64,000 nucleotides of DNA from Providencia sneebia DSM 19967 (lineage in GTDB: Bacteria; Pseudomonadota; Gammaproteobacteria; Enterobacterales; Enterobacteriaceae). How positions within the stretch are numbered: the first letter of the stretch is position 1; every line of letters starts with the position of its first letter. This document shows positions 10,791 through 18,724 of this stretch, piece after piece. Made by a program: the position numbers and the translations under genes. Below the pieces are notes generated by a model, which saw only the letters and a program-made list of their open reading frames with translations, was not told the DNA's origin and did no database searches. The stretch covers positions 131,978 to 195,977 of the forward strand of contig NZ_CM001773.1 in NCBI RefSeq assembly GCF_000314895.2, read 5' to 3'.

Positions 10791-10951
10791 AAGCATAACA
10801 TAAAAAAATAGTTGCCATGTGAACTAATTACTTGTAAAAAAACGCGAGCAATGTCACATTAGCTGAGTCATAAATCGAACCGGTTTTTTCTCCGGTCAAC
10901 TATCTCAACCAACTGTTTTTTAGCTTTTAATCCATATATTCAGAGCCAATC

Positions 10952-11842
10952 ATGAGCCAGCAAAATACAATCAAGGGCGTTTTATGTGCCTTGGGCGCCT
11001 ATTTGATTTGGGGTATCGCGCCTATTTATTTTAAAACCATCAAAGAGGTGCCAGCAGAAGAGATCCTGACTCATCGTATTATTTGGTCATTTTTCTTTAT
11101 GCTTATTCTATTAACGGTAACACGACACTGGAGCTATATGCGCCAAGTGTTAAAACAACCCAAAAAAATACTAATATTAGGTGTTACTGCAATTACCATC
11201 GCCTGTAACTGGTTAATTTATATTTGGGCCGTTAATAATGGATATATGCTACAAGCAAGTTTAGGTTATTTTATTAACCCGCTTGTTAACGTGCTATTTG
11301 GGATGCTATTTCTACAAGAGCGCTTTCGCCGTATGCAATGGGTTGCCGTTGCTCTCGCTTTAACAGGTGTGCTCATTCAGCTTTGGCAATTTGGTTCAGT
11401 TCCAGTGATTGGATTAAGTTTAGCGGTAACTTTTGCAACTTACGGTCTATTACGTAAAAAACTGGGGGTTGATGCGCAAATTGGTATGACTTTCGAAACT
11501 ATGTGGCTACTTCCTGTAGGGGCGATCTTCTTACTCTTTTTTGCAGATAGTCCGACAAGCAATATGGCGATGAATGATTGGCATTTGAATATCTTATTAA
11601 TTCTTGCTGGTGTCATCACAACCATTCCATTATTACTTTTTACGGAAGCAGCGAATCATCTACGTTTATCAACATTAGGCTTTTTCCAATATTTAGGGCC
11701 AACAATCATGTTCCTACTTGCTGTATTTGTTTATGGTGAACAAATAACAGCAGAGCTATTGGTAACCTTTGGATTTATTTGGGTTGCATTAATTTTATTT
11801 ACGTTGGATGCTCTTTATACACAGCGTAGGCTAAGAAAATAA
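10952..11842 (+). CDS. rarD: EamA-family transporter RarD
   Basis: A 296-residue drug/metabolite-superfamily permease, the same length as E. coli RarD. It has ten predicted membrane segments in two EamA repeats, starting GVLCALGAYLIWGIAPIYFK. E. coli RarD is annotated as a chloramphenicol-sensitivity protein and its substrate is uncertain. Start ATG 10952 follows an AGAGCC sequence. A strong hairpin follows at 11874. Downstream the conserved E. coli neighbours (yigG, yigF, corA) are missing and an accessory segment begins. Confidence 0.93.
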   Translation: MSQQNTIKGVLCALGAYLIWGIAPIYFKTIKEVPAEEILTHRIIWSFFFMLILLTVTRHWSYMRQVLKQPKKILILGVTAITIACNWLIYIWAVNNGYMLQASLGYFINPLVNVLFGMLFLQERFRRMQWVAVALALTGVLIQLWQFGSVPVIGLSLAVTFATYGLLRKKLGVDAQIGMTFETMWLLPVGAIFLLFFADSPTSNMAMNDWHLNILLILAGVITTIPLLLFTEAANHLRLSTLGFFQYLGPTIMFLLAVFVYGEQITAELLVTFGFIWVALILFTLDALYTQRRLRK

Positions 11843-11873
11843 ATTTATTAACGCCATTTAGTCTATAATACAA

Positions 11874-11918
11874 AAACACTGATGCCTAATCGTCATAATG
11901 ATGATTAGCTCAGTGTTT
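11874..11918 (+). terminator. Terminator hairpin after rarD
   Basis: A long two-part stem: outer arms AAACACTGA / TCAGTGTTT and inner arms CTAATC-TCAT / ATGA-GATTAG around a short loop, followed by CATTTTAT. It marks the end of the yigI-rarD unit. Confidence 0.75.
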
Positions 11919-12297
11919 CATTTTATGGAACTTTAAATATTAATTTATTTTAAGAATAGAATTCAATGAGTACTTCGTAAATTAAAAAGTCCAGCTTATA
12001 AATTAAATTTATTCTGGATAGTGCTATTATTAATAATCATTATTTTTATTAATTCATAAAACAAAAACCCGCATAAATACATATTTAATATATTAAAATC
12101 ATAAAGTTAAGGGAAATTAAAACTAATTCCTCTGTTTCAAATGTCGACAATAACTTATCTTATCTAAAATGCTATTTTTCTTTATTTATATTTAATAATA
12201 ACCAATTGAAATTTAATACATATATTTTACAAATACATATTGTAATTAAATCGTAAAATACAATAACAATATAAAATATATCGAATATAGAAATAAA
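11919..12297. other. AT-rich intergenic stretch with no gene seen
   Basis: Very A+T-rich sequence with many short A and T tracts and no open frame of note on either strand. It marks the left edge of the accessory segment between rarD and uvrD. I see no repeat or tRNA boundary in it. Confidence 0.6.
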
Positions 12298-12489
12298 TTA
12301 TTGCGCAAACGAAACATCATCACTATATTGTACGCCCCTGTATTCACCCCAGCGGATGGTGATGGTCCGATTCATCACTGACGTTTCATTAAAGTGCGCA
12401 CGATGACATGTGATTTCATGTCCTGGTGCGAGGTTTTCTGAAATTGGATGCAAGGTTGTTTTAAAAATGAAATGTAAGACCGACTCCAA
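12298..12489 (-). other. Possible gene remnant (63-codon open frame)
   Basis: An open frame of 63 codons on the minus strand whose base composition is clearly more GC-rich than its flanks. The start is only a TTG with no ribosome-binding site. The C-terminal half (NRTITIRWGEYRGVQYSDD) reads like real protein, but I do not recognise a family. Most likely the 3' remnant of a lost gene; it could also be chance. Confidence 0.25.
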
Positions 12490-12647
12490 ATAATTTAAGT
12501 TGCTTTAAGCAGCCAAATAAATGATTTGGAACGTATCAAGATATGTAGGGCTATAACTTTAGTTATAAAACTGCATTTTAGGTTCGCTCCGCCTGTGTAT
12601 TCAGAAAGAGTTGATGGTTGTTAAGGGCTTTTGGGAAGGGCTTAGAA

Positions 12648-14018
12648 ATGCAACAAAATACCGTTCAAATGAAACGTGTACTGACCACACCTGCCTTAGT
12701 CTTTTTCGGGTTGGCATACATGGTACCACTCGGAATTTTCACCACCTATGGTCAAGTGACCGTATTAAGCGAAGGCCATTTGCCGCTCGCTTATCTGATT
12801 ACATTGGCTGCTGTATTATTTACCGCCATGAGTTATTGCCGTATGACAAGTGCACTTCCGCTTGCAGGATCTGCCTATTCTTATGTGCAAAAAACTTTTG
12901 GGGGCACGCTTGGTTTCTTAGTCGGCTGGGCACAGCTACTGGATTACCTATTTCTACCTATTATCAATTACATTGCTATTGGGATCTTCGTCCATGAAGC
13001 TTTCTCTCAAATCCCTGCATTAGCGGGTATTCCAATGTATGCGATTATTTGTACAACTATTGCGATTGTTAGCCTGATGAATGTTCTGGGAATTAAATTA
13101 GTTTCCTCAATGAACATGCTAATTATTGCGATGCAAATTGTGTTTATCGCCGTATTTTTATACCTCAGCTTCGCGACACAATTTGTTTTTGATGTGGAAG
13201 CACTGTTAAAGCCAATTACATTAGCATCTGACCAAGTTCCCGGATTATTTGCTGGGGCTGCTGTGCTATGTTTAGCTTTCTTGGGCTTTGATGCAATTTC
13301 AACAATGGCAGAAGAGACTAAAGATGCTCGTCGAGCATTACCAAAAGCTATCATTTATACCGTATTTATTGCGGGTACGCTTTTTGTCATTATCTCTTAC
13401 ACTGCACATATTGTTTACCCTATGTGGCACGACTTTATCCCTAACACGGATACCGCTAGCTTGGCAGTAATGAAAAAAGTTGGTGGCTCAATGATGGCAT
13501 CAAGCTTTATTACAGCCTATGTCATTGGTGTATTTGCTTCTGCAATGACATCTCAAGCCAGTATTGTACGAATTTTCTATGCAATGGGCCGTGATGGCGT
13601 GTTACCTCGCTCAATCTTTGCCCATTTACATCCACGATTGAACACACCAGTCTATTCAATCTTATTTGTTGCTATCGCTTCACTTTTGTCCTTAGTTTTA
13701 TCATTAAGTATGGTTGCATCAATGATAAGTTTCGGGGCATTAATTGCTTTCACTTTCGTGAATTTATCCGTTATTAAGCATTTTTATATTGATAACAAAG
13801 AAGCCACTAGCAAGAAAAAATTAATCACTTGCCTGATTATGCCATCAATTGGTGTCATACTGACGCTATGGCTTTGGACAAGTTTAGATAAAGAAGCTTT
13901 CACTGTTGGCTTATGCTGGCTAGCGGCGGGTGCACTCTATCTCACATTATTGACCCAAGGTTTTAAACGTCGTCCACCTGCGATTTCAGACGATGAAACC
14001 AATATGATCATTAACTAA
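12648..14018 (+). CDS. APC-superfamily amino acid/polyamine permease, PuuP-like
   Basis: About 456 residues with twelve hydrophobic segments. The first carries GLAYMVPLGIFTTYG, the unwound TM1 signature of APC transporters. Internal stretches such as LPLAGSAYSYVQ, LLDYLFLPIINY, FLGFDAISTMAEET and NFGALIAFTFVNLSV-type sequence resemble the E. coli putrescine importer PuuP, but this protein lacks PuuP's N-terminal extension. Start ATG 12648 (MQQNTVQM) has GGGAAGGG seven bases upstream; a TTG at 12618 is less likely. It is 17 bases upstream of an amidohydrolase on the same strand, so import and hydrolysis of one substrate is a reasonable guess. The substrate is not evident. Confidence 0.88.
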   Translation: MQQNTVQMKRVLTTPALVFFGLAYMVPLGIFTTYGQVTVLSEGHLPLAYLITLAAVLFTAMSYCRMTSALPLAGSAYSYVQKTFGGTLGFLVGWAQLLDYLFLPIINYIAIGIFVHEAFSQIPALAGIPMYAIICTTIAIVSLMNVLGIKLVSSMNMLIIAMQIVFIAVFLYLSFATQFVFDVEALLKPITLASDQVPGLFAGAAVLCLAFLGFDAISTMAEETKDARRALPKAIIYTVFIAGTLFVIISYTAHIVYPMWHDFIPNTDTASLAVMKKVGGSMMASSFITAYVIGVFASAMTSQASIVRIFYAMGRDGVLPRSIFAHLHPRLNTPVYSILFVAIASLLSLVLSLSMVASMISFGALIAFTFVNLSVIKHFYIDNKEATSKKKLITCLIMPSIGVILTLWLWTSLDKEAFTVGLCWLAAGALYLTLLTQGFKRRPPAISDDETNMIIN

Positions 14019-14035
14019 AAATAGATTAATTAGAA

Positions 14036-15754
14036 ATGAATAATAAAGTTGCTGATGTCATTTATTTCAATGGCTATATCTACACCGCTGATGAACACAA
14101 TAGCGTTGTCGATGCTATTGCAGTACAAGATGGCTATATTATTGCCAGTGGTACTTCTGATGAATTACACCAATATGTTGGGCCAGAAACTGAAAGTATC
14201 GATTTAGAAGGTAGAATGATGATGCCGGGCATCATTGATGGCCATATGCATCCATTTTGGGGTGGCATTCAACTATTTGGTTGTCATCTCAACTATGAAT
14301 CATTAACGATTGAGCAAATTCTTCAACGCGTCCAAGATCATTTAGATAAAGACCCACGCACCGGAGAAAATGATTGGCTTAAAGTAACAGCTTGGTTGCG
14401 TCAAGGCATGTTGCCAGCTGGTGTGGATATGTATCGCGAAGATATGGATAAATTGAAGACCAATCGCCCTGTGGTTCTGTTTTCAAATGATTGCCATACT
14501 TTGTTAGCCAATAGCCGCGCATTAGAACTTTTTGGCATCACCAAAGAAACGCCTGAGCCACCTGATGGTAAAATTGGCAAACATGCTAATGGCGAATTAA
14601 ATGGGATCTTAGAAGATGCGCCCGCAATGCGTGCAGCGGATAGCATTCCATCAATTCGTGATGAGCAAGCCATTGAAGTTGCTGAACTCGTTCAAAAAGT
14701 CTTGAACCAGCAAGGTGTGACAACGGTGATGGATGCCCGTGTTTCGGAGCAACAATTAACTGCGTTTGCTGATTTACAAAAACGTGGTGATTTGACTATT
14801 CGCTTCCAAGCAGCGCGTGAAATCACACCGGATGAAACACCCAATGTGGCTGCTGTTGCTGCTGCTGTTGATAAAGCGGTTGCCTTTGCAAAAAACTGGC
14901 ACCAAGCAGATTGGACGCCAGCACCTGGCATTGGTTTACATACTATCAAAATGTTTGTTGATGGTGTGATGCAATATCCAACAATGACGGCTTCACTTTT
15001 GCAACCATATCGAATCAATCAAGGTACAGATAATGCACCAAATTGGGTAGAGACTGATAATTACGGCGATCTCTACTTTACCGCTGAAATCCTTGATGAG
15101 CTGATGGAAAAAATTGCAGCAGCAGGTTATGACCCGCATTTGCATACCGTTGGTGAAGGCGCTGTTTCGATTGTGCTAGATGCTATTGAAAAAATGCGTG
15201 TAACACACCCAGAAAAAGATATTCGCCCGGGGCTTGCGCATAATGAATTGGTACACCCAAAAGATTATGAGCGATTTGCTCGATTAAAAACAATCGCTTG
15301 TTTATCTTTCCAATGGGCTGCACCAACACCAGAACTTGCTGACTTTGAAAAAAATATGTTAGGCGAGGAGCGTTTTGCTAACTTAGAACCTATTGCTAAA
15401 TTTATTGATGCTGGTGCTGTCGTTGCCTTTGGTAGTGACTGGCCAATTGATGATTTTGACGAATGGTATGACTTAAAAGTTGCAGCAACGCGCCGTGGCC
15501 GTAATATCAACGGGAAATTAGCACCTCGTTTAGATAATGACCGCGATCTAACGGTAACGGAAGTTCTTCGTTCAGCAACGATTGATTCCGCATTTGCTCA
15601 ACACCGTGAAGAGGTTATTGGCTCACTCGAAGTAGGTAAATTTGCTGACATGATTGTGCTTGATCGCAATGTGTTTGAGATCCCTGCTGATGACATTGAG
15701 AATGTGAAAGTGCTGCGTACCATTATTGGCGGCAAAACAGTTCATATTGCTTAA
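14036..15754 (+). CDS. YtcJ-like metal-dependent amidohydrolase
   Basis: A 572-residue member of the amidohydrolase superfamily (Amidohydro_3, YtcJ/NfdA-like). The N-terminal beta sandwich is followed by the metal ligand motif DGHMHPFWGG near residue 69. Further conserved features are a Lys-containing strand (TIKMFVDGVMQ), DPHLHTVGEGA, GLAHNELV and FGSDWPIDDFD near residue 470, whose Asp is the catalytic acid. There is no signal peptide, so it acts in the cytosol. Family members deacylate or deaminate varied substrates. It follows the permease by 17 bases and is closed by a strong hairpin, so the two form one operon. Confidence 0.9.
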   Translation: MNNKVADVIYFNGYIYTADEHNSVVDAIAVQDGYIIASGTSDELHQYVGPETESIDLEGRMMMPGIIDGHMHPFWGGIQLFGCHLNYESLTIEQILQRVQDHLDKDPRTGENDWLKVTAWLRQGMLPAGVDMYREDMDKLKTNRPVVLFSNDCHTLLANSRALELFGITKETPEPPDGKIGKHANGELNGILEDAPAMRAADSIPSIRDEQAIEVAELVQKVLNQQGVTTVMDARVSEQQLTAFADLQKRGDLTIRFQAAREITPDETPNVAAVAAAVDKAVAFAKNWHQADWTPAPGIGLHTIKMFVDGVMQYPTMTASLLQPYRINQGTDNAPNWVETDNYGDLYFTAEILDELMEKIAAAGYDPHLHTVGEGAVSIVLDAIEKMRVTHPEKDIRPGLAHNELVHPKDYERFARLKTIACLSFQWAAPTPELADFEKNMLGEERFANLEPIAKFIDAGAVVAFGSDWPIDDFDEWYDLKVAATRRGRNINGKLAPRLDNDRDLTVTEVLRSATIDSAFAQHREEVIGSLEVGKFADMIVLDRNVFEIPADDIENVKVLRTIIGGKTVHIA

Positions 15755-15765
15755 ACCTATCTCTA

Positions 15766-15798
15766 TTCGAGCCATAGCCCATTGTGTTATGGCTCGAA
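15766..15798 (+). terminator. Terminator hairpin after the permease-amidohydrolase operon
   Basis: Perfect 11-bp arms TTCGAGCCATA / TATGGCTCGAA twelve bases after the stop codon. There is no T run, so factor-assisted or bidirectional use is possible. Confidence 0.6.
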
Positions 15799-15838
15799 AT
15801 ATCAATTCGCTGCATTAAATCCCATTTAAATAAATAGC

Positions 15839-15867
15839 TTGCAATGGTTAGGTTGCCCCGCTATCAT
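15839..15867 (+). promoter_or_regulatory. Predicted sigma-70 promoter of the rtcB2-prfH operon
   Basis: TTGCAA at 15839-15844 and TATCAT at 15862-15867 are separated by exactly 17 bases. Transcription would start near 15874, giving an mRNA leader of about 150 bases before rtcB2. Confidence 0.5.
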
Positions 15868-15911
15868 TTGCACGTTTTTTATTCCACTCAAATCCAGCAA
15901 GGAGGTACATC

Positions 15912-15956
15912 ATGACAATAACTAATCAAACTCTTTGCGGGCGCACTCAGAAATAG
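15912..15956 (+). CDS. 14-codon leader peptide upstream of rtcB2-prfH
   Basis: ATG 15912 to TAG 15954-15956 encodes MTITNQTLCGRTQK. Its ribosome-binding site, AAGGAGGT at 15899-15906, is a full complement of the 16S rRNA 3' end, five bases from the ATG. This is the strongest Shine-Dalgarno of the locus, while rtcB2 itself has no clear one. Its second half overlaps the left arm of a hairpin (15937-15942 with 15979-15984). The position suggests a regulatory leader whose translation senses ribosome state. I know of no described peptide with this sequence; expression is unproven. Confidence 0.45.
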   Translation: MTITNQTLCGRTQK

Positions 15957-15984
15957 TCTAGCTATCTCTCCAATTTCAGCCCGC
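15937..15984 (+). promoter_or_regulatory. Putative leader hairpin of rtcB2-prfH
   Basis: GCGGGC at 15937-15942 is the exact reverse complement of GCCCGC at 15979-15984, and flanking TTT/AAA extends it past a one-base bulge. Inside lies a smaller ATAG/CTAT stem. The left arm is within the leader-peptide codons, so a translating ribosome would open the hairpin. Confidence 0.4.
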
Positions 15985-16024
15985 TAAATCACCTTATTTT
16001 TCCATTAAAATGAGTTAATGACTT

Positions 16025-17161
16025 ATGGGCAATTCTATTCGTCCTGTCAGCGAAAACGTCAGTTATATCGCGACAGACAACACATGGATTGAAAGTAAAG
16101 CAATCCAACAATTACAAACAACTGCAAACTTACCGAATATGGTGTCTGTTGTGGGCATGCCAGATTTACATCCTGGTAGAGGGTATCCAATTGGTGCTGC
16201 CTTTTTCTCTACACAACATTTTTACCCCGCACTTGTGGGTAATGATATTGGCTGTGGTATGAGCTTATTTCAAACAGATATTAATGTAAGAAAGTTAAGC
16301 TTAGATAAATTTGAAAAACAGCTCCTAACGTTATCAGATATAGCATCCTATGAATGGCTTAATGAATATGTTCCTGAAAATATGCAGGAGCATGAATTTG
16401 TCACTTCATTAAGTTCTATCGGCGGTGGCAATCACTTTGCTGAATTTCAATCCATTGATAAAATTATTGATAATGAGCTTTTCAGCAAAAGTGGTTTAGA
16501 TAAAAAAAATGCACTTTTGCTCGTTCATAGTGGTTCCCGTGGGTTAGGACAATCCATATTACAACGACATATTGAACAACATGGTCATAATGGCCTTGAT
16601 TCAAATTCACTAGATGCGATGTCTTATCTAAATGCTCATCAAGACGCCTTGCACTTTGCAGAGCTAAATCGTCAACTGATTAGCCTGCGGATGTTGCAAC
16701 ATGTTCATGCACTAGGTGAAATGAAACTTGATATTAACCATAACCTTGTCGAAGCTTATACTTTCAAAGGTATTGATGGTTGGTTACATCGCAAAGGTGC
16801 AACACCTGCTGATAGAGGAATGGTTATTATTCCAGGGTCGCGTGGTGACTACAGCTATTTAGTTGCCCCACAAGCAAGCGATAAAAGTTTACATTCACTT
16901 GCTCATGGTGCCGGAAGGAAATGGATGAGAACAGAATGTAAAGGACGGCTTTCTCATCGATACACACCATTACAGCTAGCGCGTACCAACTTGGGAAGTC
17001 GGGTCATTTGTGCAAACAAACAATTAATTTATGAAGAAGCGCCTCAATCTTATAAATCAATTGAAACCGTTATCGAAAGTATGAAGAATGCCGAACTTAT
17101 CAACGTTATTGCGCGTTTGAAGCCAATTCTAACCTATAAAACAAGTGGGGAATTTGCTTAA
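16025..17161 (+). CDS. rtcB2: RtcB-family RNA ligase, PrfH-associated type (RtcB2)
   Basis: A 378-residue short RtcB (canonical E. coli RtcB 408). RtcB ligases join 2',3'-cyclic phosphate and 5'-OH RNA ends using GTP and Mn. Visible motifs are GNDIGCGM (metal-ligand Cys77), SIGGGNHFAEF, HSGSRGLG, the IPGSRGDYSYLV loop and HGAGR, whose His294 matches the guanylylated His. Start ATG 16025 has only a poor ribosome-binding site; a minimal ATG-AGT-TAA sits just upstream. The stop overlaps the prfH start by one base (TAATG), so the two are translationally coupled. Related rtcB2-prfH pairs have been shown to rescue and repair ribosomes cut in 16S helix 44 by colicin E3-like nucleases. Confidence 0.92.
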   Translation: MGNSIRPVSENVSYIATDNTWIESKAIQQLQTTANLPNMVSVVGMPDLHPGRGYPIGAAFFSTQHFYPALVGNDIGCGMSLFQTDINVRKLSLDKFEKQLLTLSDIASYEWLNEYVPENMQEHEFVTSLSSIGGGNHFAEFQSIDKIIDNELFSKSGLDKKNALLLVHSGSRGLGQSILQRHIEQHGHNGLDSNSLDAMSYLNAHQDALHFAELNRQLISLRMLQHVHALGEMKLDINHNLVEAYTFKGIDGWLHRKGATPADRGMVIIPGSRGDYSYLVAPQASDKSLHSLAHGAGRKWMRTECKGRLSHRYTPLQLARTNLGSRVICANKQLIYEEAPQSYKSIETVIESMKNAELINVIARLKPILTYKTSGEFA

Positions 17162-17769
17162 TGTTATTACAATTTTCTTCTGCGCAAGGCCCTGAAGAGT
17201 GCTGTATTGCTGTCAAAAAAGCACTTGCTCACTTTCTTGATGAGGCTAAGAAACATGATGTCACTATTGATTTACTTGAATCAGTTCCTTCGACACATGG
17301 TTTAAAATCAGCGTTAATTTCGCTTGAAGGTGCACAAGCTGATATTCTCGCTCGAGCTTGGTCAGGCACTTTACAGTGGCAGTCTCAAAGCCCAATTAGA
17401 CCTCAACATAAACGCAAAAATTGGTTTTTAAGTGTTACACATTTTACTCCTAACGAGACACCAGAAGACAATGAGATTAAGTTTGAATTTATAAAATCTC
17501 AAGGACCTGGTGGACAACATGTAAACAAAACATGTTCAGCAGTTAGAGCAACACATGTTGCGACGGGTATTAGTGTCAAAGTACAGTCAGAGCGAAGTCA
17601 GCATGCGAATAAAAAACTCGCTAAACAGCTTATTTTTTGGCATTTAAATGAATATCAAATGCAGCAAGCTCATGCTTTAGATAAACAACTGCACAATGCC
17701 CACAATCAAATTGAGCGTGGTAACGCAATAAAAATTTTCTCAGGAAAGGAATTTAAACGGATAGTTTGA
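17161..17769 (+). CDS. prfH: Peptide chain release factor homologue PrfH
   Basis: A 202-residue class-I release-factor homologue lacking the codon-recognition domain. The catalytic GGQ is at residues 117-119 inside SQGPGGQHVNKTCSAVRATH, followed by the basic SERSQHANKKLA helix. Known work on the family shows peptide release from ribosomes whose decoding centre has been cleaved, after which RtcB2 seals the rRNA. It is coupled to rtcB2 by a one-base overlap, and the operon ends with a hairpin at 17781. The length matches E. coli PrfH of strains that keep it intact (about 204). Confidence 0.94.
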   Translation: MLLQFSSAQGPEECCIAVKKALAHFLDEAKKHDVTIDLLESVPSTHGLKSALISLEGAQADILARAWSGTLQWQSQSPIRPQHKRKNWFLSVTHFTPNETPEDNEIKFEFIKSQGPGGQHVNKTCSAVRATHVATGISVKVQSERSQHANKKLAKQLIFWHLNEYQMQQAHALDKQLHNAHNQIERGNAIKIFSGKEFKRIV

Positions 17770-17780
17770 TATGAAACAGC

Positions 17781-17800
17781 CCACCTCCGTGAGGAGGTGG
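17781..17800. terminator. Hairpin between prfH and the oxygenase gene
   Basis: Perfect 8-bp stem CCACCTCC / GGAGGTGG closed by GTGA, a GNRA tetraloop. It is shared by two converging genes. Neither side has a T run. Its arms look like anti-Shine-Dalgarno and Shine-Dalgarno sequences. Confidence 0.55.
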
Positions 17801-17815
17801 CATACGGAAAAAACG

Positions 17816-18400
17816 TTAAAGGATTTTTTCAGTTAAAAACCAACCAGCAAGGCTTTCACGTTTTTGTTGGGTAGGTAATACCTCATGAGGAAACTCTTCG
17901 GACATAAAAACAATCATTCGCCCTGCTACTGGCTCTAGCTGAAATAATTGATTGTCCTGTTGGTCATAGACAACTAATTCACCACCATCCCCCGCTTTCC
18001 AATCCTCATTCATATAAACGACCGTGGTCACTTTACGTTTCCCCAAGCCTTGAAAATTATCAATATGCTTTTTATAAAATGCACCATTGGGATAACGGCA
18101 AAAATGCGTCTCAAAATCGCGCAACCCCATATAACATTGGCAATTTAATTCTTGGCGAATCGACTCCATTTTTTCTAGATAATCCACAATAGGTTTCCCC
18201 ATTTCAGACTCTAACCAAATAGTTTGATCGCCACGAATTGCCTTATTACCTTGCAGTGTATCCTGATGACCAATTCGTGCATCTTGCAATGTATCAGGGA
18301 TACAATTTTTAATTGCCTGCATTTCTGACGAGGTCAGAAAATCGTCCCACACATACCAACCTTGTGTGGAAAGTGAATCAATAAATTTATTTAATGACAT
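17816..18400 (-). CDS. 2-oxoglutarate/Fe(II)-dependent prolyl-hydroxylase-like oxygenase
   Basis: A 194-residue single-domain protein with the double-stranded beta-helix facial triad: HID (HxD) in FYKKHIDNFQG, the distal His in EEFPHEVL, and the 2-oxoglutarate-binding Arg in KRESLAGWF. The VYMNEDWKAGDGGELVVY stretch resembles the SM-20/EGLN-like bacterial prolyl hydroxylases. One of these, from Pseudomonas, hydroxylates a proline of EF-Tu. EF-Tu as substrate here is inference. It converges on prfH, 47 bases apart. The start is ATG 18400. Confidence 0.85.
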   Translation of the reverse strand: MSLNKFIDSLSTQGWYVWDDFLTSSEMQAIKNCIPDTLQDARIGHQDTLQGNKAIRGDQTIWLESEMGKPIVDYLEKMESIRQELNCQCYMGLRDFETHFCRYPNGAFYKKHIDNFQGLGKRKVTTVVYMNEDWKAGDGGELVVYDQQDNQLFQLEPVAGRMIVFMSEEFPHEVLPTQQKRESLAGWFLTEKIL

Positions 18401-18643
18401 GATTAATACTAGAAAGGTGACTCGGTATAATTTTATACGATGAAATGTAGAAAAGTGAAAATTAAAAACTTAAATCTTGAGGATTAAACTATCATATCAA
18501 AAGATATTCTTGTCGAGAGATAAACAAAAAATCAAATAATTACATTTAGAATAATATTAATTTTATTATTTATGTCAGATATTATCATTTAAGGGCTATT
18601 TCCTTGCCTTTAAATCAAATTAAGATGCATTCAAAATAAAAAA
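18401..18643. other. AT-rich intergenic stretch upstream of the oxygenase gene
   Basis: No open frame or RNA gene recognised. It must hold the promoter of the oxygenase gene (minus strand), but I cannot pick a convincing one. Confidence 0.5.
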
Positions 18644-18676
18644 ACTCCAGTAATTAATTGATTTAATTACCAGAGT
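18644..18676 (-). terminator. Intrinsic terminator after uvrD
   Basis: On the minus strand a stem of ACTCTGGTAATTAA with TTAATTACTGGAGT (two non-Watson-Crick steps) is followed directly by a run of T's. It ends the leftward lptM-to-uvrD cluster. Confidence 0.75.
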
Positions 18677-18724
18677 CTAATTCGTATATTGGCAGACTTA
18701 CTTAAAAATCGTTAACAATAAAAT

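Noticed and set aside
12611..12997. 128-codon frame overlapping the permease start
   Set aside because: Shadow in another frame of the permease gene; it has no homology sense and no separate ribosome-binding site.
15839..15867. Sigma-54 promoter for rtcB2-prfH, by analogy with the rtcBA operon
   Set aside because: GG and GC elements near 15846-15861 are twelve bases apart, not ten; a sigma-70 pair with 17-base spacing fits better.
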